64,000 nucleotides of DNA, taken from the NCBI GenBank assembly GCA_902533625.1, contig CACAMI010000004.1, positions 34,973 through 98,972 on the forward strand. Reading direction: 5' to 3'. The position numbers and the translations under genes are program-made. Below, in pieces: positions 9,400-18,814 of this stretch. The notes below the pieces were generated by a model, which was given only the letters and a program-made list of their open reading frames with translations, was not told the origin of the DNA and did not search any database. How positions within the stretch are numbered: position 1 is the first letter of the stretch; each line of letters opens with the position of its first letter. The stretch comes from an uncultured Alphaproteobacteria bacterium (GTDB lineage: Bacteria > Pseudomonadota > Alphaproteobacteria > Rhodobacterales > Rhodobacteraceae).

Positions 9400-10620
9400 T
9401 TGGGAAACTTAATTCCTTTGTTTATTGATTATTATAAAGATAAGATAGCACATCCAATAGTGCTACTATTTTTATTGGCTATTGCTATGCCAATATCGTT
9501 TGCGATTTGGACTGCTCTTCTGAACAATTTTGTAATCCAAATATCAAACTTTTCTGGAGTTGAGATTGGGTGGCTTCAAACAATAAGGGAAATCCCTGGT
9601 TTTTTGGCTGTAGGGGTTCTCATACTATTAATCTTTTTAAGGGAACAGAATTTAGCTATCTTATCACTTTTCGCTCTTGGCTTAGCTACCGCAGCTACAG
9701 GGTTTTTCCCGTCTTTTAGTGGTCTATTAGTTACTACTTTAATAGGGTCTTTCGGATTTCATTATTTTGAGACTGTCAATCAATCTCTTCAATTGCAATG
9801 GATACCTAAAGAAAAAGCTCCATGGGTTATGGGACTATTGATTTCTGCAGGTTCAGCTGCTTCTTTGGTTGCCTATTCAATTGTAGTATTTGGGTGGGAA
9901 AGATTTAATTTTTCTTTTAGTTATGTGTATGTCTGCGCGGGATTTACCACCGTTCTAATCGCGTTAATTTGTTTTATTTTTTTTCCAAGGTTTAATAGTC
10001 CCGTCAAGCAAAAGGGTAAATTGAAAATTAAGCGAAAGTATTTGCTCTACTACTTATTGCAATTTTTTGCTGGTGCGCGCCGCCAGATTTTTATTGTTTT
10101 TGCAACTTTTATGATGGTTGAGAAGTTTGGTCTCCATGTTCATGAGTTAACAGCTCTATTTCTAATCAACTTCTGCCTTAACATTATTTTTGCACCAATT
10201 ATGGGTCGAGTTGTGCAAATTTTCGGTGAGAGGATATCTTTATGTATTGAATATGCCGGTTTAACTTTAGTGTTTTTAGCATATGCAGGTATCTACTACT
10301 GGGATTGGGGAGTGCAAATCGCTATATTCTTATTCATTGTTGATCACCTTTTTTTCGCTCTATCCATTGCAATGAAAACGTATTTTCAAAAAATAGCTGA
10401 TCCTTCTGATATTGCTCCTCAGGCAGCAGTAGCATTTACAATAAATCATATAGCCGCGGTTTTTCTCCCTGCCTTTTTGGGTTATTTGTGGATTATTTAC
10501 CCAAGTTTAGTTTTTCAAGTGGCGTCAGCTTTAGCGGTTATGTCTTTTATAACATCCATCTTTATTCCATCCAAACCTGCCCCAGGTAAAGAAAATATAT
10601 TTTCAGGCACAAGAACTTGA
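9400..10620 (+). CDS. MFS transporter of unknown substrate
   Basis: A 406-residue protein with about twelve hydrophobic segments and a central cytoplasmic basic loop (KQKGKLKIKRK near residues 203-213) that separates the two six-helix halves, the arrangement of the major facilitator superfamily. It has no clear family-specific motif, so substrate and direction are unknown. TTG at 9400 is the first possible start after an in-frame stop; no strong ribosome-binding site is seen close by, so the true start could be the Met near residue 29. It is co-directional with rpsD but 80 bases away. Confidence 0.75.
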   Translation: MGNLIPLFIDYYKDKIAHPIVLLFLLAIAMPISFAIWTALLNNFVIQISNFSGVEIGWLQTIREIPGFLAVGVLILLIFLREQNLAILSLFALGLATAATGFFPSFSGLLVTTLIGSFGFHYFETVNQSLQLQWIPKEKAPWVMGLLISAGSAASLVAYSIVVFGWERFNFSFSYVYVCAGFTTVLIALICFIFFPRFNSPVKQKGKLKIKRKYLLYYLLQFFAGARRQIFIVFATFMMVEKFGLHVHELTALFLINFCLNIIFAPIMGRVVQIFGERISLCIEYAGLTLVFLAYAGIYYWDWGVQIAIFLFIVDHLFFALSIAMKTYFQKIADPSDIAPQAAVAFTINHIAAVFLPAFLGYLWIIYPSLVFQVASALAVMSFITSIFIPSKPAPGKENIFSGTRT

Positions 10621-10675
10621 ATAATATTTTTTCAGCGCCTAATATTTATAAATAAAAAAAATCAGAAGGTTTTAG

Positions 10676-11272
10676 ATGGCAATAAATTTCAAATTTTGGG
10701 ATAATTCTTTAGAAATGAAAGAAGAAATTCATTATGTTAACGGACGATCCTTAAAAGGTCCATTTCCGGTAGGGTTAGAGTCTGCCATGTTTGGAATGGG
10801 TTGTTTTTGGGGGGTAGAAAAAGTTTTTTGGAATCAGCGGGGAGTATGGGTCACTGCCGTGGGGTACTCTGGTGGAAATACTGTGAACCCGTCCTATTCA
10901 GAAGTTTGCGGAGGTAATACAAACCACAATGAGGTTGTCTTTCTAAAATTTAATCCAAAATTAATATCATATAGAGAACTTTTGAAATTATTTTGGGAGG
11001 GTCATAACCCTACTCAAGGTAATAGACAGGGAAATGATATGGGTACCCAGTATCGAAGTGGAATTTACACGTTTAATTCTCAGCAGAGTAAGGAGGCAGA
11101 ACTTTCGATGAAAAGTTATTCATCTAAGTTATTGGCGAAAGGATTCAGCTCGATTACTACGGAAATTATGGAAGCATCAGAATTTTTTTATGCCGAGGAT
11201 TATCATCAGCAATACTTGGCAAAAAATCCAGGTGGCTACTGCGGGCTTGGCGGGACCGGAATCTCTTTTTAA
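10676..11272 (+). CDS. msrA: Peptide methionine sulfoxide reductase A
   Basis: MsrA reduces the S-epimer of methionine sulfoxide in oxidised proteins, using thioredoxin. The catalytic GCFWG motif is present with the nucleophilic cysteine at about residue 43, followed by the GYSGG motif and the EVVFLKFNP strand typical of the fold, and a C-terminal Gly-Gly-Tyr-Cys-Gly stretch that provides a recycling cysteine. The length of 198 residues is normal. The start is ATG after a GAAGG site. It lies just ahead of prmA, with no evident operon partner. Confidence 0.95.
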   Translation: MAINFKFWDNSLEMKEEIHYVNGRSLKGPFPVGLESAMFGMGCFWGVEKVFWNQRGVWVTAVGYSGGNTVNPSYSEVCGGNTNHNEVVFLKFNPKLISYRELLKLFWEGHNPTQGNRQGNDMGTQYRSGIYTFNSQQSKEAELSMKSYSSKLLAKGFSSITTEIMEASEFFYAEDYHQQYLAKNPGGYCGLGGTGISF

Positions 11273-11326
11273 TAATTATGATATTAATAATTAATGTTAC
11301 TGAAAGTATAATTTTTTGGATCAGCG

Positions 11327-12220
11327 GTGAGTAGTTTTTCTGTAATTGCATCACTTCCTAATAAAGAGCAAGCTGAGGCAGTTGGAAAAGCTATGGAAAG
11401 GTTCGTCCCTCAACCTATTGGTGTAGGTGTGTGCGAAATTAATGAGATTTCAGGAGATTGGGAAGTAAGTGGGCTATTTTTGAAGAAACCAGACCCTATT
11501 AAATTACATATTCTTGAAGTTTATTTTTCACTCAAATTCTTAATTAGCAATATCCCTGATCATGATTGGGTAGATAAAGTAAACAGAGATTTAAAACCTG
11601 TAATTGAGCCACCTTACATGATTTCAGGATCGTATTATTCGAGCAAGATTCCTAATAACAAGAAAGCTATAATCATTGAAGCGGCAATGGCGTTTGGAAC
11701 CGGACATCATTCTACAACAATTGGTTGCCTCAGGGCATTAAGTTTTTTAAATAAAATTGGAGTATTTCCAAAAAGAGTTGTAGATGTGGGCTGTGGTACA
11801 GGAATACTAGCTATTGCTTGTAAAAAAACTTTTGGAGCCAAAGTGATAGCGTCCGATATAGATTATGTTGCCACCCAAACAGCAAAAAAAAATATAAAAG
11901 CGAATGGCTCAGCTCTTAGTGTACTTGCTTTGGAGGCTAATGGCTTAAATCATTACCTAATTAACTCCAGTAAAAATTTTGACCTAGTTCTTGCAAATAT
12001 TTTGGCAAAACCATTAAAACGGATGGCTTTGGAAATAAAAGAAAATGTCAAAATAGGAGGGTATATTGTTCTTTCGGGCATTTTAGTAAAGCAAATAAAT
12101 TCAGTTGAGGCAATTTACTTCTCTTTGGGCTTTAGAAGAATGAAGAAAATAAAAATTGGGGAGTGGGCATGTGTTGTTATGAAAAATTTCTGTCGATCTA
12201 AGAAAAAAAATAAATTATAA
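11327..12220 (+). CDS. prmA: Ribosomal protein L11 methyltransferase
   Basis: PrmA trimethylates lysines and the N-terminus of ribosomal protein L11 with S-adenosylmethionine. The SAM-binding core is seen around VDVGCGTGILAIA (about residues 149-161), preceded by the family motif AMAFGTGHHSTT (about 121-132) and followed by LVLANILAKPL (about 221-231), which is the NxL-type catalytic loop of PrmA. The 297-residue length is normal and the protein is cytosolic. The start is GTG, 54 bases after msrA; the ribosome-binding site is weak. Confidence 0.92.
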   Translation: MSSFSVIASLPNKEQAEAVGKAMERFVPQPIGVGVCEINEISGDWEVSGLFLKKPDPIKLHILEVYFSLKFLISNIPDHDWVDKVNRDLKPVIEPPYMISGSYYSSKIPNNKKAIIIEAAMAFGTGHHSTTIGCLRALSFLNKIGVFPKRVVDVGCGTGILAIACKKTFGAKVIASDIDYVATQTAKKNIKANGSALSVLALEANGLNHYLINSSKNFDLVLANILAKPLKRMALEIKENVKIGGYIVLSGILVKQINSVEAIYFSLGFRRMKKIKIGEWACVVMKNFCRSKKKNKL

Positions 12221-12311
12221 TGAATTATGAAAAGTATTAGATCGGAATTCTTTTTCTATTAGCTAAAATGATTTTATTGATCCAAACTCGTATTATATTT
12301 CTGGGAGAAAA

Positions 12312-12818
12312 ATGCAAATTATTGGTATTGACCCAGGTCTAAGGAAAACTGGCTGGGGTATAGTGAGTGTAGAAGGTAATATAATAACTCATGTATCCAA
12401 CGGGACGCTTAAATCATCTAAAAGCAATGATTTGTCCCAGCGTCTATTAGAAATTTTTGTTCAACTTGTTAAGGTAATTGAAGACTTTAAGCCACAAGTT
12501 GCCGCAGTAGAGAATACATTTATTAATAAAGATGCCGCAGGTGCCTTGAAATTGGGTCAGGCTAGAGCAATAGCTCTTTTAGCACCGGCAAAACTAAGGT
12601 TACCCGTATTTGAATATGCTCCGAACACTATAAAAAAAGCTGTTGTTGGCGTTGGTCATGCAGATAAGTTGCAAGTGAAAACTATGGTTCAAATTCAATT
12701 ACCGAAGGCAAAATTTGATGGTCAGGATTCTGTGGATGCACTTTCTATAGCTCTGTGTCATGCTTATCAATATAAAAACCAAGATAAATTAAAAAGAGCA
12801 ATTTCAAAGGCTGGATAA
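12312..12818 (+). CDS. ruvC: Holliday junction resolvase RuvC
   Basis: RuvC cuts Holliday junctions symmetrically during recombinational repair. All four acidic catalytic residues are in place: D7 in GIDPGL, E67 in AVENTF, and D139 and D142 in GQDSVDAL, matching D7/E66/D138/D141 of the E. coli enzyme. The 168-residue length is normal. The start is ATG after GGGAG. It is the first gene of a long co-directional run (ruvC-ruvA-ruvB-ybgC-tolQRAB-pal-cpoB-tilS) and is separated from ruvA by only a few bases. Confidence 0.97.
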   Translation: MQIIGIDPGLRKTGWGIVSVEGNIITHVSNGTLKSSKSNDLSQRLLEIFVQLVKVIEDFKPQVAAVENTFINKDAAGALKLGQARAIALLAPAKLRLPVFEYAPNTIKKAVVGVGHADKLQVKTMVQIQLPKAKFDGQDSVDALSIALCHAYQYKNQDKLKRAISKAG

Positions 12819-12823
12819 AGATA

Positions 12824-13495
12824 ATGATAGGGAAAATAAGTGGCACAATTGAGGTTATTAGTTCTGATTCGATTTTGGTTGATGTTGGGGGTGTAGGGTA
12901 TATTATTAATATTTCTGCTAATACCAGAACCTCTTTGCCTTCTATTGGTGAAAATGTATCATTATATACTGATATGCTAGTTAGAGAAGACTCAATTCAA
13001 CTAGTTGGATTTATATCATCATTAGAGAAAGAATGGTTTGGTTTATTAACTTCTGTTCAGGGAGTTGGTGCTAAGGCTGCTTTAGCAATATTAGGGGCTG
13101 TTCCTTTGAAGCAATTGTCACGATCGATTTCATTGGGTAATACAGACTATATTACTTCTGCTCAAGGTGTGGGCCCAAAAATCGCAAAGAGAATTTTGTT
13201 AGAATTAGGTCAAAAGGCTTTGAACTTAAATGACGATATAGAACAAAAAACTTCTTTGAGAAACCTCAATTCTAAAGAGATAATAGATGAAGAGAGTGGT
13301 CAAAATACCAGCCCAAGTGATTTTGAAAAGGATGCTGCTAATGATCAGGAGCCTGAAGCAATTTCAGCTTTAGTTAATTTAGGGTATGATAAATTAACTT
13401 CTACTAGGGTGGTTGCAAAAATTCTTGACGAGAGTGGTGAATTGCAAATTTCAGAAATTATACGACTTTCACTGCAACGTATGGCAGGGGAGTGA
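12824..13495 (+). CDS. ruvA: Holliday junction branch migration protein RuvA
   Basis: RuvA binds the four-way junction and loads the RuvB motor. The 223-residue protein has the N-terminal OB domain ([12 protein letters not shown]), two helix-hairpin-helix motifs ([13 protein letters not shown] near residues 78-90 and [13 protein letters not shown] near 112-125), and the C-terminal domain III ([12 protein letters not shown]) that contacts RuvB, after an acidic linker. It starts at ATG and overlaps the ruvB start by one base. Confidence 0.97.
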   Translation: MIGKISGTIEVISSDSILVDVGGVGYIINISANTRTSLPSIGENVSLYTDMLVREDSIQLVGFISSLEKEWFGLLTSVQGVGAKAALAILGAVPLKQLSRSISLGNTDYITSAQGVGPKIAKRILLELGQKALNLNDDIEQKTSLRNLNSKEIIDEESGQNTSPSDFEKDAANDQEPEAISALVNLGYDKLTSTRVVAKILDESGELQISEIIRLSLQRMAGE

Positions 13496-14544
13496 TGTCT
13501 GAAGTTGATACTGGTATGAATTTGGAGGGTGAGTTTCAGTCTGGAGATCCTGACAAAGCTTTAAGGCCTCAATTATTGTCAGATTTCGTAGGGCAAAATG
13601 AAGTCAGAGCAAATTTATCCGTCTTTATAGAGGCGGCAAAGAATAGGCAAAATGCCATGGACCATGCTCTCTTTTTTGGCCCACCCGGATTGGGGAAAAC
13701 TACTTTAGCGCAAATTATATCCAGGGAGTTGGGTGTAAATTTCAAGATGACCTCGGGTCCAATATTAGCAAAAGCAGGTGATCTGGCAGCTCTCTTAACA
13801 AATTTAGATGAAAGAGATGTTTTGTTTATTGATGAGATCCACAGGCTTAATCCCAAAGTTGAAGAAGTTTTATATCCTGCAATGGAGGATTTTGGTCTCG
13901 ATCTGATGGTTGGTGAGGGTCCATCTGCTAGGTCAGTTAGAATAGAGCTGCAGCCTTTCACATTAGTGGGAGCGACAACGCGTCTAGGATTATTAACTAA
14001 TCCTTTAAGAGATAGATTTGGAATTCCAGTTCGTCTTGAATTTTATGAAAACGAAGACTTGGTTAAGATTATTTCTAGGGCGAGTCGGCTGCTAAATGCT
14101 AAAATAGATCAGTCTGGAGCAGAGGAAATAGCGAAAAGGTCCAGAGGTACCCCCAGAGTCGCCGGAAGGCTTTTAAGGCGAGTAATTGATTTTGCCCAGG
14201 TTGAGGGTAACGGTCGTGTAACCTTAGAAATTGCAAAATCGTCTCTAACAAAATTGGGTGTTGATTCCTTAGGGTTGGAGGGCTCTGACAGGAGGTACCT
14301 TCTCCAAATTGCTGAAAATTATGAAGGAGGGCCAGTAGGCGTAGAAACTATCTGCGCAGCTCTTTCAGAATCGAGGGATGCTATTGAAGATGTTATAGAA
14401 CCATATCTCCTTCAGGCTGGCTTAGTGCAGAGAACCCCTAGAGGTAGAGTTTTAAGTAAAAGAGCTTGGGAGCACCTAGGTATTAAAGTTCCGGAAACCG
14501 ACACCAAAGCAACGGATAACCAAGGAAATTTCTTTACTGAATAA
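13495..14544 (+). CDS. ruvB: Holliday junction branch migration helicase RuvB
   Basis: RuvB is the AAA+ hexameric motor that drives branch migration with RuvA. Walker A (GPPGLGKT, residues 62-69), Walker B (LFIDEIHRL, near 106) and the sensor/arginine-finger segment [18 protein letters not shown] (near 155-172) are intact, and a winged-helix DNA-binding domain closes the 349-residue protein. I place the start at ATG 13495, sharing one base with the ruvA stop (TGATG) and preceded by a GGGGAG site; a GTG three bases earlier is also possible. Confidence 0.97.
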   Translation: MSEVDTGMNLEGEFQSGDPDKALRPQLLSDFVGQNEVRANLSVFIEAAKNRQNAMDHALFFGPPGLGKTTLAQIISRELGVNFKMTSGPILAKAGDLAALLTNLDERDVLFIDEIHRLNPKVEEVLYPAMEDFGLDLMVGEGPSARSVRIELQPFTLVGATTRLGLLTNPLRDRFGIPVRLEFYENEDLVKIISRASRLLNAKIDQSGAEEIAKRSRGTPRVAGRLLRRVIDFAQVEGNGRVTLEIAKSSLTKLGVDSLGLEGSDRRYLLQIAENYEGGPVGVETICAALSESRDAIEDVIEPYLLQAGLVQRTPRGRVLSKRAWEHLGIKVPETDTKATDNQGNFFTE

Positions 14545-14594
14545 TTAGATAGAAGCACTGATTTGGGTGATAAAGTTAGAGGGAGGAGAATACA

Positions 14595-14990
14595 ATATCA
14601 AAGAAATTTGAAACACGCGTCTATCATGAGGACACTGATTTTTTGGGTATAGTATATTATGCTAATTATTTTAAGTTTATAGAGAGGGCTCGCTCAGAGG
14701 CAATTAGAGAAGTTGGTATTGATCAATATAACTTGAAGCTTGAACATGGTATTTTCTTCGTGGTTTCAAAGTTAAAAGCTAAGTTTGTACAAGCAGCAAA
14801 ATTTAATGACTTATTATTTACGGAAACCGATTTGTTGTACATCAAATCTGCAAGCATTGGGTTGGAACAAAGAATTTTCAGAAATAAGACTTTAATTTTT
14901 ACAGCTGAAATCAAACTGGCTTGCATTAATCAGGCTGGAAAGCCTGTTAAACTACCAAGTGAAGTAAGGAGAAATTTATTATCTATTTAA
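14595..14990 (+). CDS. ybgC: YbgC-type acyl-CoA thioesterase with apparent AUA start
   Basis: A 4-hydroxybenzoyl-CoA thioesterase-fold (hot-dog) enzyme, the usual first gene of tol-pal loci, here between ruvB and tolQ. The conserved motif RVYHEDTDFLG with the catalytic aspartate (second D of DTD, residue 15) is present, followed by GIVYYANYFKF and ERARSEA. The reading frame is open from the TAG at 14577 and holds no ATG, GTG or TTG before the TTG at 14643, which lies after the catalytic Asp. The only well-placed codon is ATA at 14595, eight bases after a strong GGAGG (14582-14586). Starting there gives 131 residues and the usual short N-terminus. A point mutation or sequencing error of ATG cannot be excluded. 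Confidence 0.85.
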   Translation: MSKKFETRVYHEDTDFLGIVYYANYFKFIERARSEAIREVGIDQYNLKLEHGIFFVVSKLKAKFVQAAKFNDLLFTETDLLYIKSASIGLEQRIFRNKTLIFTAEIKLACINQAGKPVKLPSEVRRNLLSI

Positions 14991-15066
14991 TAATGTAAGG
15001 ACTTTATACTTTAAATGAAATTACCCAATGTGCTAAGCTTGGCATATCAATTTTGAAGGTTTTATA

Positions 15067-15786
15067 ATGGAATTAGGTATTACATATTTTGATCAAGCAA
15101 CACTTACTGTAAAGATAGTGATGATCATTTTGATAATTGCGTCTATTTGGTCATGGACCGTAATAATTGAAAAGTTAATTTATTTTCCCCTTGAGAAGAG
15201 AAGAATAGACCGAACTGTTAAGAAGGTATTTGCAACTCATGAATGGGACAAAAGAAATGAAGAGTTGAATGAGAAACTGAAAGCAAAGAAAGAACTAAAC
15301 ATGACAGAGTTATTGTTTTATGAAGGGATGAGCGAATTAGGGCGGGAAACAAAGTCAAATGACTTGAGTGAAACGGGAATTTCCCGAATAGAGCGCATTT
15401 TAGATCTTACATTAATGAAAGTTGGCGATAAATATAATTCAGGTTTATACCTTTTGGCCACCGTTGGGTCGGTGGCTCCTTTTATTGGTCTCTTTGGCAC
15501 TGTATGGGGAATAAAGAATTCTTTTGAAGAAATAGCATCTCAGCAAAATACAAATTTAGCTATAGTAGCTCCTGGTATTGCTGAGGCTCTTTTGGCAACA
15601 GCTTTAGGTCTATTGGCAGCTATTCCTGCAGTAATTTTCTATAACAAGCTTTCAAAAGATGCTGAAAGGTTAATATCTTTTCAAGAAATTTTTCTAGATA
15701 GATTTCTGAGAGAACTCTTATATTTTAATGAAATATTAAAAGTTAGGCAGCAGAACGCTAGTGGATCAAGTGGTGATGGTTTCTGA
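15067..15786 (+). CDS. tolQ: Tol-Pal system proton channel subunit TolQ
   Basis: TolQ with TolR forms the proton-driven inner-membrane motor of the Tol-Pal system, needed for outer-membrane constriction at division. The 239 residues show an N-terminal membrane helix (about 15-35), a cytoplasmic loop, and two helices near 130-155 and 170-195 within the MotA/ExbB domain, with the conserved APFIGLFGTVWGI and AIVAPGIAEALLATALGLLAAIPA regions. It starts at ATG after GAAGG, 76 bases downstream of ybgC, and tolR follows directly. Confidence 0.97.
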   Translation: MELGITYFDQATLTVKIVMIILIIASIWSWTVIIEKLIYFPLEKRRIDRTVKKVFATHEWDKRNEELNEKLKAKKELNMTELLFYEGMSELGRETKSNDLSETGISRIERILDLTLMKVGDKYNSGLYLLATVGSVAPFIGLFGTVWGIKNSFEEIASQQNTNLAIVAPGIAEALLATALGLLAAIPAVIFYNKLSKDAERLISFQEIFLDRFLRELLYFNEILKVRQQNASGSSGDGF

Positions 15787-16257
15787 ATGAAAAGTTTAGG
15801 GTCAGGTCAAAGTAAAAGAGTAAGTCGATCACGGGCATCTAGGCAAAGTCTACAGTTAATGTCTGAAATAAATGTGACACCATTTGTAGATGTGATGTTA
15901 GTTCTGCTTATCATATTCATGATTACAGCACCAATGTTAACCGTGGGTATTGAAATAGAAATACCTGAGAGTAATGCAAAATCCATAAAGAGTACAAATA
16001 GCGATGAAACTCCCTTTGAATTATATGTTAATAATTTAGGAGAAGTTTCAATTAATAATACGTCGGTTAATGACTCTCAAATGATTAAAAAGCTTGAAGT
16101 AATAGCAAGTCAACGGGATGAAAAGATTTTATACGTAAAAGCTGATGGGAGGAATTCGTACGGCCGAGTATCGAAAATTCTGGGTGAGCTCGATAATGCT
16201 GAATTCCTAGATAAATATGTATTGGTTCATCTTCCAGAGTCTGGGAAGGTGAAATAA
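15787..16257 (+). CDS. tolR: Tol-Pal system protein TolR
   Basis: TolR is the single-pass ExbD-family partner of TolQ. The 156-residue protein has a short cytoplasmic N-terminus, one membrane helix (about 32-55) containing the essential aspartate in NVTPFVDVMLVLLIIFMI, and a periplasmic domain ending KADGRNSYGRVSKI. The start ATG lies directly after the tolQ stop, with no gap, so the two are probably translationally coupled. Confidence 0.96.
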   Translation: MKSLGSGQSKRVSRSRASRQSLQLMSEINVTPFVDVMLVLLIIFMITAPMLTVGIEIEIPESNAKSIKSTNSDETPFELYVNNLGEVSINNTSVNDSQMIKKLEVIASQRDEKILYVKADGRNSYGRVSKILGELDNAEFLDKYVLVHLPESGKVK

Positions 16258-16259
16258 TT

Positions 16260-17396
16260 TTGAGGTTTGCTCTTCTTATCTCAGCAGCCTTTCATGGATT
16301 AATATTAGTTTCCGTAATAGGAGTTCAATTTGAAGATCAGGAAATTGAAGAAGAAAAGCAAATTTCTGGACCCGAGGTAATCAGTTTTGAGGAGTATTGT
16401 GACTTAAGTTCCGTTAATTGCGAAGAGCCGGAAAATTCAATTGAAATTGAACCTATAAGTGAGAATTTTAATACAATTAAAGAAGAAAGAAAGAGTGATT
16501 TTGATGGAAGTAATAATGAAGTTTTAAATCCTGACCTTGCCTCCCTCCCATCAGCTTTGTTAGAGCCTATAAATAAAGACAGTAAACCGCAGTATGAAAT
16601 GGTAGAGATAGAAGAAGTCGAAAATCAAGAAAATGAAACGATTAATGACTTTAAGTCGGAAGGTAACGAAATAAAAACAGATATCATCACCTTATCTCAT
16701 GAAAAGCCACCGCCCAGAAATAGTCAAAGAATTACGGAAGTTGCAAGTGATGATACTTCGCAGGAAAGTGATGTGAACATTCAAAATATTAGCACTGTAT
16801 TTTCTGAAGATGCAAAATTAGTAGCGGAAGAGGAAGAGGGCCGCTCTCGTGATGAGAGTTCATCAGAAATCTCTGTAGAAGGTGAGTCAGTTGAAGCAGT
16901 ATTAAGTGCAGCTCCAAAAATGGCTTTTTTGCCTCCAGTAAGGCCTAAAAATATTACCGATATGACAGATGATGAAGAAAGTTATGTAAGCTATGGAGAT
17001 TTAGTGAACGAGGCTTTGGATCAGATCGCCGATCCAGATGATCAGCCTTCCATTAATGAAATTAACAATGCATCAGATAACTACACACTTTACAAGGTAG
17101 AAGAGGGCGTTAGATCTTTCTATAATACAGCCGTTTTGTCTGGCCTAGCGGAGCCCGAAAAGTATAAAGTGAGGGTCAAGTTTTTTGTAAATTCAGAGGG
17201 TGTACGAAGAAGTAGTATAACGCTTTTGGAACCAAAAAACCCCTCCGATAGGCATATGATTTCCTTCAAAGCTGCAAAGAATGCTATTATCAAAGCGCTA
17301 ACGGATAAAACAAATTATATATCTAGAGAAAAATATCCATCTGGTATAAACATAATATTAAATTTTACTCCGTCTTTGGGAGTTGGCTATGATTAG
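16260..17396 (+). CDS. tolA: Tol-Pal system protein TolA (acidic form)
   Basis: Identified by position between tolR and tolB and by its layout: an N-terminal membrane anchor (residues 2-21, RFALLISAAFHGLILVSVI), a long low-complexity periplasmic region, and a small C-terminal TonB/TolA-like domain (about 285-378) with VRVKFFVNSEG. The 378-residue middle region is rich in Glu, Asp, Ser and Asn in place of the Ala/Lys-rich helix of enterobacterial TolA. The start is TTG, two bases after the tolR stop, preceded by GGAAGG. It spans the periplasm to link TolQR with Pal and TolB. Its low sequence conservation is normal for alphaproteobacteria. Confidence 0.88.
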   Translation: MRFALLISAAFHGLILVSVIGVQFEDQEIEEEKQISGPEVISFEEYCDLSSVNCEEPENSIEIEPISENFNTIKEERKSDFDGSNNEVLNPDLASLPSALLEPINKDSKPQYEMVEIEEVENQENETINDFKSEGNEIKTDIITLSHEKPPPRNSQRITEVASDDTSQESDVNIQNISTVFSEDAKLVAEEEEGRSRDESSSEISVEGESVEAVLSAAPKMAFLPPVRPKNITDMTDDEESYVSYGDLVNEALDQIADPDDQPSINEINNASDNYTLYKVEEGVRSFYNTAVLSGLAEPEKYKVRVKFFVNSEGVRRSSITLLEPKNPSDRHMISFKAAKNAIIKALTDKTNYISREKYPSGINIILNFTPSLGVGYD

Positions 17397-18774
17397 TTTG
17401 AGATTTTTAGATAGGAGTTTAGGGTTGTTAAAATCATTAAAATTGTCTTTAGCTATAAAATTTTGCATTTTCTTCCTTTCTTTCGGGCACGCAAATGTTG
17501 TAGTAGCTCAAAACAATATAATAACTTTAGAGGGGAGTGTAAGTGGTGGTATTTTTGAGCCAATAAAAGTTGCCTTACCTGATTTCATAATTAGATCTGG
17601 AATTAATTATGGATTTATGAAAGATCTTTTGACAGTTTTGGAGAGAGATCTTGAGAATACAGGTTTATTTAAGAAAATTAATAGAAATGCTTACCTAAGT
17701 AAGGTTTCAGAATTTGATGCACCCATCCAATTTTCTGATTGGTCTTTAATAAATGCTTCTGTACTCTTGACGGCAGAATTAGAAAAAACTGGACCAGATG
17801 AATTTGAGATTAAATTTAGAATTTGGGATGTAATTTCTCAATCAAAGTTAGGTAAAGGGTTAAAGTTTACCTCCAAAACAGCTAATTGGAGGAGAGTGGC
17901 CCACAAGGTTGCGGATGAAATATATAATAGGGTAACTGGCGAAGGAGCTTATTTTGATTCAAAGATAGTATTTGTAGCAGAAAGTGGCCCAAAAAATAAA
18001 AGAGTAAAGAGAATAGCGGTAATGGATCAGGATGGGGCAAATGTAAGGTTTTTAACGGGCGGTAAAAATATTGTTATAAAGCCGATGTTTTCCCCTTCAT
18101 CGGATAGTATCTTGTATACCAGTTATAAATCAGGGGTGCCTCGGGTTTACAAAAAAGATTTAAAAACAGGGAAAGAGTCCACATTTAAGTCACTACCGGG
18201 GATGAATTTTTCACCACGGTTTTCACCAGATGGGAAAAATTTTCTACTATCAATTACTAGCAAAATGAACACTGACATTTATAAAGTTTCTTTGAGTAAT
18301 GGAAAGAAAACTAGATTAACAGATGATAGGGCAATAGATACAGCACCAAGTTTTTCACCAAATGGAGAAATGATAGTTTTCGAAAGTGATAGAAGTTCAA
18401 CCCAACAGTTGTATGTTATGCGTTCAAATGGAAGTGGAGTAAAGAGGATCACCTTTGGCAAAGGTAGATATGGTGAGCCCGCTTGGTCTCCAAGGGGTGA
18501 TTTGATTGCTTTCACAAAAATGGCAGATGGTTACTTTTATATTGGTGTAATAAAACCAGATGGTACTGGGGAAAAAATTCTTACTAAGTCCTCTAAGGAT
18601 CAAGCTCCAACCTGGTCTCCTAATGGGAGGGTGATTATGTTTTACAGGGAAACTTTGGGGGCTAGGGGAGCTCCTCACATCTATATGATTGATGTGACGG
18701 GAGCAAATTTGAGAAAAATGAAGACAGGATCCTATTTTGCCTCTGATCCAAGCTGGTCTTCATTGCTAAATTAA
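17389..18774 (+). CDS. tolB: Tol-Pal system periplasmic protein TolB
   Basis: TolB is a periplasmic protein that shuttles between TolA and Pal. A Sec signal peptide is seen, with a hydrophobic stretch that ends in VVVAQ near residue 40, followed by the N-terminal TolB domain (about 45-170) and a six-bladed beta-propeller built from repeats such as SPDGKN, SPNGEM, SPRGDL and SPNGRV. I prefer ATG 17389, which overlaps the tolA stop by eight bases, to a TTG six bases earlier; this gives 461 residues, close to the family norm. Confidence 0.96.
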   Translation: MISLRFLDRSLGLLKSLKLSLAIKFCIFFLSFGHANVVVAQNNIITLEGSVSGGIFEPIKVALPDFIIRSGINYGFMKDLLTVLERDLENTGLFKKINRNAYLSKVSEFDAPIQFSDWSLINASVLLTAELEKTGPDEFEIKFRIWDVISQSKLGKGLKFTSKTANWRRVAHKVADEIYNRVTGEGAYFDSKIVFVAESGPKNKRVKRIAVMDQDGANVRFLTGGKNIVIKPMFSPSSDSILYTSYKSGVPRVYKKDLKTGKESTFKSLPGMNFSPRFSPDGKNFLLSITSKMNTDIYKVSLSNGKKTRLTDDRAIDTAPSFSPNGEMIVFESDRSSTQQLYVMRSNGSGVKRITFGKGRYGEPAWSPRGDLIAFTKMADGYFYIGVIKPDGTGEKILTKSSKDQAPTWSPNGRVIMFYRETLGARGAPHIYMIDVTGANLRKMKTGSYFASDPSWSSLLN

Positions 18775-18814
18775 AATTTTAGATCTACTTTATGAACATA
18801 GGAGTGGATAATTA

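Noticed and set aside
14643..14990. TTG at 14643 as the start of the YbgC gene
   Set aside because: This start would remove the catalytic aspartate and the first strand of the hot-dog fold, both of which are encoded upstream in the same frame.
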